Of a DNA stretch of 38,051 nt, positions 1 through 7,822 are shown piece after piece. The position numbers and the translations under genes were made by a program. The notes beneath the pieces are model-generated. The model made no database searches and was not told where the DNA came from. It was given only the letters and a program-made list of their open reading frames with translations. Origin of the DNA: Cellvibrionales bacterium UBA1969. GTDB taxonomy: Bacteria > Pseudomonadota > Gammaproteobacteria > Pseudomonadales > UBA7434. Within the stretch, counting starts at the first letter, position 1. Each line of letters opens with the position of its first letter. The stretch is taken from the NCBI GenBank assembly GCA_002339085.1, contig DDDX01000050.1:17804-55854 (forward strand), written 5' to 3'.

Positions 1-2
1 TA

Positions 3-1238
3 CATTTAGCGATACCTAAGTCATCGGTATTTTTACGCGATAAGCGGCAACCACGTGCATCGGTTTTTATCGAGGCCTACCAAGGCCGCAGTGTCGATGA
101 AAAACAAGTGCGAGCGGTGGCAAATTTAGTAGCGTCAAGTGTGCCTGAATTACTACTGAAAAATGTCACGGTAGTGGATCAGCGCGGCAATTTATTATCG
201 GATTTTGATCAAGACCCTAAGTACGCAGAAGCTGCGCGGCAAATTGAATATACCCGACAAATAGAGTCTGATTTGCTTGACCGCGTTAATGGCTTACTTG
301 CGCCTATTGTGGGTGAGGATAAGTTTCAAGCAGAAATATCCATTGATTTAGATTTTACCCAAGTTGAGCAGACGGCTGAAATATACAATCCTGATATTTC
401 AGCCGTGCGCAGTGAAGAGTTAAGTACTGAAGAAAATCGTGCTCGGGAACAAGCGCTTGGGGTTCCTGGATCTTTAAGTAATCAACCGCCATTGGCAGGT
501 ACCACGAAAGCGGCAGTGGATCCCGTGACTGGAGCCCCGATTGAGCCACCGCGGCAATCACGATCACTTGAAGTCCGTAATTATGAGTTAGATAGAACGA
601 TCAGTTATACGCGAAATGCTGTGGGTCAAATTCGACGTTTATCAGTGGCTGTCGCGGTCGACGACTTAACGACCGGCATTGATCAGGCCGATAATCAAGA
701 TGCTGATCAAGCGTCTGCCAGTGGGACTGAATCTTGGCAGGCGGAAGACTTGGATCGACTGACGGTCTTAGTACAAAATGCAGTCGGTTATGACGTCACA
801 AGGGGTGACCAAGTGATTGTCGTCAATACGCCATTCCTGCGTGAGCAAGCAGAGTTGGCACCGCTGCAGGCGATGAGTTTTTGGGAGCATGATATTTTTT
901 GGCAGGGGCTTCGTTGGGCCTTAAGCATTGCTGTATTCTTAATTATAATCTTTTTAGTGCTTCGACCTACCTTGCAACGATTGACCGAAAATTCAAAAAA
1001 AATTAAGCAACTCGAAGTGAACCATCTAGCAGCTTTAAATGCGATTCAGCAATCTAGCGTCGCCAGCGGTGGTTCGGCGGATGCTGAGGGGAATGTCACA
1101 TTTAACCCAAGTGGTAATTATCTTCTGCCTTCTCCGAACGATAGTCTAGAAGACCAAATTAATATGGTAAGAAACATGGTAGCTGAAGATCCAGATCGTG
1201 TGGCGCAAGTGATACAGGGATGGTCTAATAATGAGTGA
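3..1238 (+). CDS. fliF: Flagellar MS-ring protein FliF, 5' end outside window
   Basis: This is the C-terminal ~411 residues of FliF, the inner-membrane protein that forms the MS ring and houses the export gate. The frame is open from base 3, and the first residues (HLAIPKSSVFLRDKRQPRAS) match the conserved ring-building domain, so the true start lies upstream; the GTG at 108 is internal. A hydrophobic segment around bases 910-965 is the second transmembrane helix. It is followed by a cytoplasmic tail ending in a short acidic stretch (MVAEDPDRVAQVIQGW), which is the FliG-binding region in this family. The gene overlaps fliG by 8 bases, indicating translational coupling. FliF is usually 540-600 residues, so about a quarter to a third is missing. 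Confidence in identity is high. Confidence 0.96.
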   Translation, partial: HLAIPKSSVFLRDKRQPRASVFIEAYQGRSVDEKQVRAVANLVASSVPELLLKNVTVVDQRGNLLSDFDQDPKYAEAARQIEYTRQIESDLLDRVNGLLAPIVGEDKFQAEISIDLDFTQVEQTAEIYNPDISAVRSEELSTEENRAREQALGVPGSLSNQPPLAGTTKAAVDPVTGAPIEPPRQSRSLEVRNYELDRTISYTRNAVGQIRRLSVAVAVDDLTTGIDQADNQDADQASASGTESWQAEDLDRLTVLVQNAVGYDVTRGDQVIVVNTPFLREQAELAPLQAMSFWEHDIFWQGLRWALSIAVFLIIIFLVLRPTLQRLTENSKKIKQLEVNHLAALNAIQQSSVASGGSADAEGNVTFNPSGNYLLPSPNDSLEDQINMVRNMVAEDPDRVAQVIQGWSNNE

Positions 1239-2244
1239 TAAGTCTATTTACGACGCGATTCCTTATATTGAAAAAGCGGCCATTTTGTTATTGACCGTAG
1301 GTGAAGAGGCGGCAGCCAATATTTTAAAACAATTAGGCCCAAAAGAGGTGCAAAGAATCGGTACGTCAATGGCCACGCTGTCAGATGTTAAGCGTGAGCG
1401 AGTTGCAGCGGTGTTTAACGCATTTATTGCTGAAATTACTAACACCACAGGTTTCGGTATTGGTGCCGACAGCTACGTAAGAAATATGCTTACCCGAGCA
1501 CTGGGCGCAGAGAAAGCCTCAGGTATTATTGACCGGATTTTATTAGGCGGAAATACTCAAGGTCTAGATACCTTAAAGTGGATGGATGCCAGAGCAATTT
1601 CCGATGTTATAAAACAAGAGCACCCTCAGATTCAAGCAATTGTTATTGCTTATTTAGAAGGCGATTTATCGGCGGAGGTGTTGTCTTATTTGCCAGAGAA
1701 TATGCGTTTAGATGTCATTGTTAGGGTCGCAAAACTCGATACGGTCCAACCTGATGCCTTAAATGAATTAAATAGTATCCTAGAGCGACAATTCTCTGGT
1801 GGTTCATCCGCTCAAAAGCGTCGCATCGGCGGCACTAAGGTAGCCGCCGACATAATGACTAACCTCGACGGCAGTATAGAGTCAGAGCTAATGGGTGCTT
1901 TAGGTGATATTGACAGCGAATTAGCCGAGACAATACAAGACCTTATGTTTGTTTTTGCGAATCTACTTGATGTTGACGATCGAGGCATTCAGCTATTGCT
2001 TAGAGAAGTGTCTAATGAAGCTTTGGTTATTGCCCTCAAAGGGGCTGACGAAGAACTAAGAGAAAAAATATACAATAATATGTCTGCGCGAGCGGCCGAT
2101 CTATTGCGAGATGATTTAGAAGCGACAGGGCCAACAAAGTTAAGCGATGTTGAAGCGGCGCAACGCGAAATACTGACAATAGCAAGGCGAATGTCAGACG
2201 ACGGTGAAATTATTTTGGGAGGCCCTGGTGAGCAAATGCTCTAA
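1231..2244 (+). CDS. fliG: Flagellar motor switch protein FliG
   Basis: FliG is the C-ring protein that touches FliF on one side and the stator on the other, generating torque and switching. At 337 residues it is full length for the family. The N-terminal domain begins with the usual YIEKAAILLLTVGEEAA helix. The middle domain carries the EHPQ motif (KQEHPQIQAIVIAYL), which contacts FliM. The C-terminal torque domain is recognisable from MFVFANLLDVDDRGIQLLLR, with charged residues on the stator-facing helix. The ATG at 1231 lies inside the end of fliF, so start and coupling are clear. Nothing is truncated. Confidence 0.97.
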   Translation: MSDKSIYDAIPYIEKAAILLLTVGEEAAANILKQLGPKEVQRIGTSMATLSDVKRERVAAVFNAFIAEITNTTGFGIGADSYVRNMLTRALGAEKASGIIDRILLGGNTQGLDTLKWMDARAISDVIKQEHPQIQAIVIAYLEGDLSAEVLSYLPENMRLDVIVRVAKLDTVQPDALNELNSILERQFSGGSSAQKRRIGGTKVAADIMTNLDGSIESELMGALGDIDSELAETIQDLMFVFANLLDVDDRGIQLLLREVSNEALVIALKGADEELREKIYNNMSARAADLLRDDLEATGPTKLSDVEAAQREILTIARRMSDDGEIILGGPGEQML

Positions 2245-2298
2245 GCAAGGCCCAACCACCATTGTTTTATTTTTCTGACAGTCACTTAGAGATATATT

Positions 2299-3039
2299 AT
2301 GCATGATGATGGAATACCTGAAGAGTTGCCTACCGTTGTCGAGCCTTGGTTATTACCTGAGTTTGATGCGAATCATATCGTTAGTCCCGAGGTTAAACTG
2401 CCCAGTCAAGCTGGGTTTTCTAAGCAAAAAAATATAGTCTCTAATCAAGGTGATGTTGTTAGGCAGCGCCTGCATCGGGCGATGTCGGCAGAGCAGTTAG
2501 CGCAAATCAAACTGCAGGCTGAGCAAGAAGGTTTTCAGCAAGGAAGAGCCAGCGGCTATGAAAAAGGTTATATCGAAGGCGAGCAGCGAGCTAAAGCGAT
2601 CGTTGAGCAATTAGCATCAGAGCAACTCACTGATCAACAAGCCAGCTTGTCTAGTCTTATCAGTGAGATAGTTAATCCGCTTGCTAAGCAAAGTCATGCA
2701 CTTAAGCAAACCTTAACAGAGCTGGTGGAAGCAATAAGCCAGCAAATTTGTGAAAGAGAGTTACTCGTCGATAATAGCAGTATAGCTTCTGTTGTTGGTT
2801 TGGCTATTGATGCGTTACCGGTGTCTGAGACAGATTTGACATTATTTCTTCATCCCAATGATCTGGCGACCTTAGAATCGATGACAGGGTTTGTTCAGCC
2901 TGAGTGGCAGTTATGCGCGAGAGATAGCTTACAGCTTGGTGACTGTCTTATTGAAAGTGAAAACAGCTTAGTTGATTTTAGGCGTTCAACCCGGTTTCAA
3001 ACCATTCTTGATAGCGTGTTTCCAGAGGCTAAAACTTAG
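2299..3039 (+). CDS. fliH: Flagellar export ATPase regulator FliH
   Basis: FliH binds FliI as a dimer and docks the ATPase at the export gate and C ring. The 246-residue protein has a variable N-terminus. A central helical stretch shows the family's Gly-x-x-x-Gly pattern (EGFQQGRASGYEKGYIEGEQ, about residues 77-96), and a C-terminal domain contains the conserved LHPNDLATLE and FRRSTRFQTILD blocks. The ATG at 2299 follows a 54-base gap with a purine-rich AGAGA. Its stop is two bases before the fliI start. Position between fliG and fliI supports the call. Confidence 0.93.
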   Translation: MHDDGIPEELPTVVEPWLLPEFDANHIVSPEVKLPSQAGFSKQKNIVSNQGDVVRQRLHRAMSAEQLAQIKLQAEQEGFQQGRASGYEKGYIEGEQRAKAIVEQLASEQLTDQQASLSSLISEIVNPLAKQSHALKQTLTELVEAISQQICERELLVDNSSIASVVGLAIDALPVSETDLTLFLHPNDLATLESMTGFVQPEWQLCARDSLQLGDCLIESENSLVDFRRSTRFQTILDSVFPEAKT

Positions 3040-3041
3040 TT

Positions 3042-4457
3042 ATGCTCAGTTATTTCACTGATCGATTAGCTTCTGGTGTGCCTGAGGTTAAAGCGCATGC
3101 TGTTGGTCATATTTCAAGGGTGGTGGGTCTTTCCTTGGAGGCGGTAGGGCTCAATTTAGCTTTGGGTGCTCGTTGCCAAGTCATAGCGAACGATTCCCTC
3201 AGTTTTGAGGTTGAAGTGGTAGGATTCAATCATTCTATTACTTATTTGATGCCTTTAGTGCCAATTAGAGAGTTAAAGCCGGGGGCTTTAGTGAAGCCTA
3301 TTATGACCAGTGCGGCGGTACTAGCAGGCGAAGCGCTATTGGGTCGCGTTATAGACGGTGTCGGTTCGCCGATTGATGGCAAAGGACCACTCGGCAGAAC
3401 CGAAAATATTTCTTTTCACCCGCAGCCTATTAATCCGCTTGAGAGAGAGCCCATTCATCAAGTGCTGGATGTTGGCGTTCGATCAATTAATGCCTCCTTG
3501 AGTATTGGTTGTGGACAGCGGATCGGCTTGTTTGCCGGTAGTGGCGTGGGGAAAAGTGTTTTGCTCGGCATGATGTCTCGATTTACTGAGGCTGACGTTG
3601 TCATTGTTGCCTTAGTGGGAGAGCGAGGTAAAGAGGTCCGTGAATTTGTTGAGTCTAATTTATCAGGTGCGAGTTTAGCCAAGACTGTTATTGTTGCAGC
3701 GCCAGCCGATCAAACGCCGGTAATGCGGTTGCGTTCTGGCATGTATGCCACTCGCTTAGCAGAGTATTTTCGTGATCAGGGTAAGCGCACCTTGCTTTTG
3801 TTTGATTCCTTAACTCGTTATGCACAAGCCCAGCGTGAAATTGCTCTGGCAACCGGCGAGCCCCCAGCGACGAAGGGCTATCCGCCCTCTGTTTTTGCTC
3901 GTTTACCTCAGTTGGTAGAGCGAGCTGGAAATGGCTCGAGCAACGTAGGGTCTGTCACGGCAATCTATACTGTTTTAGTCGAGGGTGATGATATGAACGA
4001 TCCTATTGCCGACTCTGCGCGTGCCATTCTTGATGGCCATATTGTTTTATCTCGAGAGATAGCGGAGCAAGCTATTTATCCTGCCGTAGATATACAGGCT
4101 TCGGTGAGTCGGTCTATGGTAGCAATTGTTAATCAGACACACCTACGCTCTGCGTTGAAAGTAAAGCAGTTATATACCCGCTATCAACAGAGTAAAGATC
4201 TGATTAATGTTGGCGCTTATGTTGCTGGTGCTGACGAAATAACTGATTTAGCGGTGAGTTGTCAGCCCGCTATTGAAGCATTTTTAACACAGTCACATGT
4301 TGAAAGAGTAAGCTTTGATGAAAGTATTAGTGCGCTAAGCGCTATTTTAACTGACGCTTCAGATGGCCATGTTGATGAAAGTCCGCAAATAGATGTTTCT
4401 TTTGTGTCAGAGCCGTCTTCGTCATCAACTGATCCAGTGATATCAAACAATGTTTAA
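3042..4457 (+). CDS. fliI: Flagellar type III export ATPase FliI
   Basis: FliI is the F1-beta-like ATPase that unfolds and feeds flagellar export substrates. Of its 471 residues, the Walker A motif AGSGVGKS is at about 165-172, and Walker B is in RTLLLFDSLTRYAQAQ. The PPATKGYPPSVFARLPQLVE block is typical of the FliI/SctN family, as is the arginine/tyrosine-rich C-terminal region (LYTRYQQSKDLINVGAY). The C-terminus extends about 35 residues beyond the usual end as a Ser/Asp-rich tail (residues ~435-471), which looks unstructured. The start is two bases after the fliH stop and the end overlaps fliJ by 8 bases. Confidence 0.97.
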   Translation: MLSYFTDRLASGVPEVKAHAVGHISRVVGLSLEAVGLNLALGARCQVIANDSLSFEVEVVGFNHSITYLMPLVPIRELKPGALVKPIMTSAAVLAGEALLGRVIDGVGSPIDGKGPLGRTENISFHPQPINPLEREPIHQVLDVGVRSINASLSIGCGQRIGLFAGSGVGKSVLLGMMSRFTEADVVIVALVGERGKEVREFVESNLSGASLAKTVIVAAPADQTPVMRLRSGMYATRLAEYFRDQGKRTLLLFDSLTRYAQAQREIALATGEPPATKGYPPSVFARLPQLVERAGNGSSNVGSVTAIYTVLVEGDDMNDPIADSARAILDGHIVLSREIAEQAIYPAVDIQASVSRSMVAIVNQTHLRSALKVKQLYTRYQQSKDLINVGAYVAGADEITDLAVSCQPAIEAFLTQSHVERVSFDESISALSAILTDASDGHVDESPQIDVSFVSEPSSSSTDPVISNNV

Positions 4458-4914
4458 GCACAGAGCGGATCGATTAAATTTACTGGCAAGACTTGCAGCT
4501 TTAAAAACGCAGTCAAACTTAGCCGACCTTCAAGTACGTCAACAACTGTTACAAAAACAGCAGTCGGCATGCTTGCAGTTGCAATCTTATCAAGATGAAT
4601 ACTTTAAAAATCAACCGTCAGATGAATCGCGTCAAGCGGCAGTCAATGTGAGCATACTGCAAAATAATAGTCGCTTTATGGCTGATCTAAATTATGCTGT
4701 TAGAGTCCAGCAGCAGCAGCTTACAACCGCCCAGCAGGTGGCGTCAGATAGTCGCTCGGTTTGGTCCCGCAGCTATGCTAAAGAGCAACGATGGAAAGAG
4801 CTTGAAAAAATCGCGCGGCGCGAACAACAGCTCAAGCAGGATAAAAAGTATGATCAGGAAAATCTAAATATTTGGTCAGCAAGACATTCATGTAAAGATG
4901 ATAATAAATTGTGA
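4450..4914 (+). CDS. fliJ: Flagellar export chaperone FliJ
   Basis: FliJ is a small coiled-coil protein that works with FliI and FlhA in export. The 154-residue product is almost entirely charged and Gln-rich, with no Pro/Gly breaks over long stretches, as expected for an antiparallel coiled coil. The C-terminal WKELEKIARREQQLKQDKKY block resembles the family's conserved helix. It overlaps fliI by 8 bases. Sequence conservation in this family is poor, so identity rests on position, length and composition. Confidence 0.88.
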   Translation: MFKHRADRLNLLARLAALKTQSNLADLQVRQQLLQKQQSACLQLQSYQDEYFKNQPSDESRQAAVNVSILQNNSRFMADLNYAVRVQQQQLTTAQQVASDSRSVWSRSYAKEQRWKELEKIARREQQLKQDKKYDQENLNIWSARHSCKDDNKL

Positions 4915-5032
4915 CCGGCGGCACAATTTCCTGCTTTCCTCGATGAATTTCTTTCATTAACTCTCATTTCTCACTGCCACATCTTGGCCTAAGACTTTTC
5001 AATTGCTAAGCTAATTATTCTGAAGCTTTTTT

Positions 5033-5070
5033 GTTCGTGACTTAAGGCTAAGTGACGGATTTTCACGAAC
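5033..5070 (+). promoter_or_regulatory. Perfect 8-bp inverted repeat before the STAS gene
   Basis: GTTCGTGA (5033-5040) is repeated in inverse as TCACGAAC (5063-5070), separated by 22 bases. The right arm ends seven bases before the ATG at 5078, where no convincing Shine-Dalgarno is visible. It could be a dimeric regulator operator or an RNA hairpin that limits translation. Function is inferred only. Confidence 0.35.
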
Positions 5071-5077
5071 CAATAAA

Positions 5078-5395
5078 ATGAGTGGTTTACGCATGATATC
5101 TTCGTCTATTTCTAACGGAAATAATGAGCTTGTTATCAATGTTGAAGGTCGGTTTGACTTTAACGCACATATCGATTTTCGAAGTGCCTATGAGGATGTT
5201 GCCGTACAGCCTCAAAATTTTTCAGTTGATATGTCGCAGGCAACCTACCTTGATAGTTCTGCTTTAGGAATGTTATTACTGCTACGTGACTACGCAGGCG
5301 GTGATGCCGCTGAAATAAAAATTAATAATTGCAATGACGATGTTAAAAAAATTCTTCAGTTAGCTCATTTTACGCGTTTATTTATCGTTGATTAG
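5078..5395 (+). CDS. STAS-domain anti-sigma factor antagonist (HsbA/SpoIIAA-like)
   Basis: This 105-residue protein is a single STAS domain. The phosphorylatable loop YLDSSALGMLLLLRD (Asp59, Ser60/Ser61) matches anti-anti-sigma factors such as SpoIIAA and Pseudomonas HsbA. In that family, phosphorylation by a HATPase kinase switches partner binding. The next gene encodes just such a kinase, two bases after this stop. Similar STAS genes follow fliJ in some pseudomonads, where they are linked to flagellum/biofilm decisions and, for HsbA, to FlgM. The start at ATG 5078 could instead be ATG 5093, losing five residues. The specific partner here is unknown. Confidence 0.85.
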   Translation: MSGLRMISSSISNGNNELVINVEGRFDFNAHIDFRSAYEDVAVQPQNFSVDMSQATYLDSSALGMLLLLRDYAGGDAAEIKINNCNDDVKKILQLAHFTRLFIVD

Positions 5396-5397
5396 CT

Positions 5398-5958
5398 TTG
5401 CAGCCACCGTTAAATGTCTATCACGATGCTGATCATCCTTCGGCCTGGCATATAAGCCTTAAGGTTTTTCCTGCCTCGCTAAAATATTCAGATCCGATAC
5501 CACAATTATTGCATCAGCTCATGGTGTTACCGGCGATGCGACGTTATAACCATTGTTTATTTACCGTGTTAACGGAGCTTTATAATAATGCATTGGATCA
5601 TGGTTTGCTTCGCTTAACCTCAGAGTTGAAAACAGGTAAGTTAGGTTTCGATCATTTTTATTCGCAGCGCAAGCAGGCGTTAGGCGCTTTGGATTCAGGT
5701 TGGATTGAGCTATCCATTGATTTTAATGCAGATAAAATGGGTGCTAGTATTCAGATCGATGTCAGAGATTCAGGTGTGGGTTTTGATCTCTCACAGTTTG
5801 CGTTGGGTGACATTTTGCCGCTTAGTGAGTCCGTTTTAAACCAGAAAACACAGATGCATGGACGGGGTATTGCCTTGGTTGGTTCCCTTTGCGAACGGCT
5901 GAACTATTTAGGTTGTGGTAATCATGCTCGGGCATTAATGCAGCTGAGTTTTCAGTAG
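5398..5958 (+). CDS. RsbW/SpoIIAB-like HATPase serine kinase
   Basis: This 186-residue protein is a GHKL ATPase of the anti-sigma kinase type. The N box is ELYNNALDHG (Glu60, Asn63/Asn64), the G1 box is DVRDSGVGFD (Asp124, Gly126, Gly128), and the G2 box is HGRGIALV. It probably phosphorylates the STAS protein encoded immediately upstream. The start is TTG at 5398; an in-frame stop ends at 5391, and no other start occurs before the N-terminal part of the fold, so TTG is the only reasonable choice. In related clusters this domain is usually the C-terminal part of a receiver-PP2C-HATPase protein. Here it stands alone, without receiver or phosphatase. Confidence 0.82.
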   Translation: MQPPLNVYHDADHPSAWHISLKVFPASLKYSDPIPQLLHQLMVLPAMRRYNHCLFTVLTELYNNALDHGLLRLTSELKTGKLGFDHFYSQRKQALGALDSGWIELSIDFNADKMGASIQIDVRDSGVGFDLSQFALGDILPLSESVLNQKTQMHGRGIALVGSLCERLNYLGCGNHARALMQLSFQ

Positions 5959-6034
5959 CGCTCAGCGATTGTGAAATTTGACCCAGGCTTTGCGAATATG
6001 ACTAATCGTGCGTACTAGCACTTACTCAATGTAT

Positions 6035-6050
6035 TGGCATTAACTGTGCA
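6035..6050 (+). promoter_or_regulatory. Candidate sigma-54 promoter for fliK
   Basis: TGGCATTAACTGTGCA has the invariant GG and GC separated by exactly ten bases (consensus TGGCAC-N5-TTGCA). It would start transcription near 6061, 25 bases before the fliK ATG. FliK-operon promoters are sigma-54/FleQ dependent in Pseudomonas. The -12 box is imperfect (GTGC). Confidence 0.45.
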
Positions 6051-6085
6051 TTAGATTCTTTATTAGAATAACTGAGGCATTTTCA

Positions 6086-7180
6086 ATGGCATCAATTTTG
6101 ACATCGGCTCAACCCCCTGGCATGAATAGCTCTGAATTGAGGTCTAAAAAAAGGCTTGATTTAGAATCAGCTAAAGCTGACAAGTCATTATTTAATAAGA
6201 CTTATTCTAAAAATATCGATCCTGATTCTCGGGTTCATAAAAGCTTAGATGAGATTGACTCTTCGGCTCGAGCGGAGCATCCTGAGTTAGAAAGATTAGC
6301 TGACGAGACTGTATTTTCTGGCAAATCTATGCCGCCGATCGGCAGGCAATTGCCTAAACCTAACGATGAGTTTGGCCAAGCCCCGCGCCAGTCGAATGGC
6401 CAGAATGCTCTAACAGACGCTAAGTCGCCTAGGGGGACAGAAGGTTTGCAGGCTAAAATGTCCTTTAGCGCGGGTCAGTTTTTTCAATCACTCAGTCCAA
6501 CGACGCCAGCACAGATGTCGGTTGATGCACTCGGGGTTTCATCTGGCAATATTCCTTCAGTCTTGGAAGGGGGGGTTGCATCACTGCTATTAAACAGTCA
6601 TGGCGCAGTTGATATTGACCTAAAAGAATCCGTTTTGAATATCAATGCCCGTTTAATTCCCAGTATTGATTTACGTTCGAACACAGTTAGCCATAATGGT
6701 TTACAGGCCTCTGTAACGCTGGCAGCGTCATCGATGTCTATGCCTATTAACCACCCTCAATGGGGTACACAATTTCAACAGCGCATGAGTTGGTTAGTCG
6801 GGCAGAAAATCAGTCGAGTAGAAATACACCTTAACCCCCTAGAGCTGGGTCCTCTTCAGGTACGAATCGACCAGCGCCAAGACAGTACAGTAGTCTCTAT
6901 TGTCAGTCAGAACGCCACAACCAGAGAGCTATTAGAATCGAATGCCTCTCGCTTAAAAGAGCTTTTTTCTGATCAGGGGCTTGAGTTGCTCGATGTTGAA
7001 GTCAATGATGGCGATGAGAATGCGCCGTCGACGGATCCTTACTCATCGGCTGAACGGATACTTACCGATGGGATTACAGACGAGGACTTATCTGTCGAAA
7101 GTGATTTCATGACCGATAAAGGGGCCGCTAATATCAGCGGTATTGTCCTTCGTTATGGTCGGGTTGATACCTTCGTTTAG
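6086..7180 (+). CDS. fliK: Flagellar hook-length control protein FliK
   Basis: FliK is a secreted ruler that measures the hook and then switches export specificity through FlhB. The 364-residue protein has a disordered, low-complexity N-terminal two thirds. Its conserved C-terminal hook-control domain (about residues 225-310) includes VEIHLNPLELGPLQVRI, followed by the RELLESNASRLKELFSDQGL helix. A GAGG eight bases before the ATG at 6086 supports the start. The length is at the short end for the family (Salmonella has 405). The C-terminal ~50 residues are acidic and poorly conserved. Confidence 0.93.
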   Translation: MASILTSAQPPGMNSSELRSKKRLDLESAKADKSLFNKTYSKNIDPDSRVHKSLDEIDSSARAEHPELERLADETVFSGKSMPPIGRQLPKPNDEFGQAPRQSNGQNALTDAKSPRGTEGLQAKMSFSAGQFFQSLSPTTPAQMSVDALGVSSGNIPSVLEGGVASLLLNSHGAVDIDLKESVLNINARLIPSIDLRSNTVSHNGLQASVTLAASSMSMPINHPQWGTQFQQRMSWLVGQKISRVEIHLNPLELGPLQVRIDQRQDSTVVSIVSQNATTRELLESNASRLKELFSDQGLELLDVEVNDGDENAPSTDPYSSAERILTDGITDEDLSVESDFMTDKGAANISGIVLRYGRVDTFV

Positions 7181-7402
7181 TCTGCTGACAATGACCAAGT
7201 AACTTTATCTTGGTGGGTATGACCGGTCTTGATTAGCAGCCCCATGAGCGTTTCAATTTGTCGCTTGGTTATAAGTAGTATTCGACAGACTTATGCAGGT
7301 CGAATGTAAAATAATCTTAGGGCGGTTAATTGTTGACCGTTATTAGCATTCCTTCACCCCATTGTGGTCTAAAATACAAACATTCTGTCAGTCCATCTGT
7401 GA

Positions 7403-7764
7403 AGCCGCTGGCCATTAAATGGCACAGGACTTGCTTTAATCCTTGATGAGCGCGAAAAGCGCCGGTTATTTGGCACAGTAAAAAGAACATTGCGAGCAAG
7501 GTTGTATCGCTTAATCGTAAAAAAAGCAGTTTTTGCTTTTGCCGGTATTTTGCTGTTAATTTTGCTACTGGGTTTGTTTGCCTTAATAAGCTCGCTGCAG
7601 TCATCATCCAACTGGGCGAGCAGTGGTTCATAGGATTGAGGAGCATGCAGGGTCGTAAATTGTTAAAGCAGAACATACTTTTCGCAGCGCAAAGCTTTAT
7701 GCAAGAAGAGCTGGGTCGGCCTGGTATGGAAAACGTATTATTTACTCGCTATACCTTGGAATAG
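7403..7764 (+). pseudogene. fliL: Decayed fliL: N-terminal membrane helix and C-terminal end in different frames
   Basis: fliL is expected between fliK and fliM, but no intact gene is present. The last codons before the TAG at 7762-7764 read GRKLLKQNILFAAQSFMQEE, then LGRPGMENVLFTRYTLE. This matches the FliL C-terminus (EGKxxLRxEil...eetGkPgvexVLFTxfvmQ), and the match can be followed back to about 7594 in the same frame. Just upstream, in the next frame, VKKAVFAFAGILLLILLLGL looks like the FliL transmembrane helix (about 7520-7580), but it ends at a TAG at 7631. The periplasmic middle domain (~70-80 residues) has no room between them, and no good start codon or ribosome site was found. I infer a deletion plus frameshift. 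A consensus error in the sequence is possible. Confidence 0.6.
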
Positions 7765-7822
7765 TATTTTTCAACATAATTGATTGACAATGCCGTAAAA
7801 AAACAACCATTGGGTAATTAGT

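Noticed and set aside
684..700. GGCCGATAA resembling a sigma-28 -10 element
   Set aside because: It lies inside fliF coding sequence with no matching TAAA -35 at the correct distance.
4920..4934. Sigma-54-like GGCACAATTTCCTGC after fliJ
   Set aside because: GG and GC are 11 bases apart instead of 10, and the -12 box is CTGC.
7194..7214. ACCAAG/CTTGGT hairpin after fliK
   Set aside because: The stem is only six pairs, the loop is nine bases and there is no T run, so a terminator call is not supported.
7326..7676. A 116-residue open frame on the - strand in the fliK-fliM gap
   Set aside because: It lies opposite the fliL remnant, has Cys/Leu/Phe-rich shadow-like composition, no ribosome site and no recognisable family.
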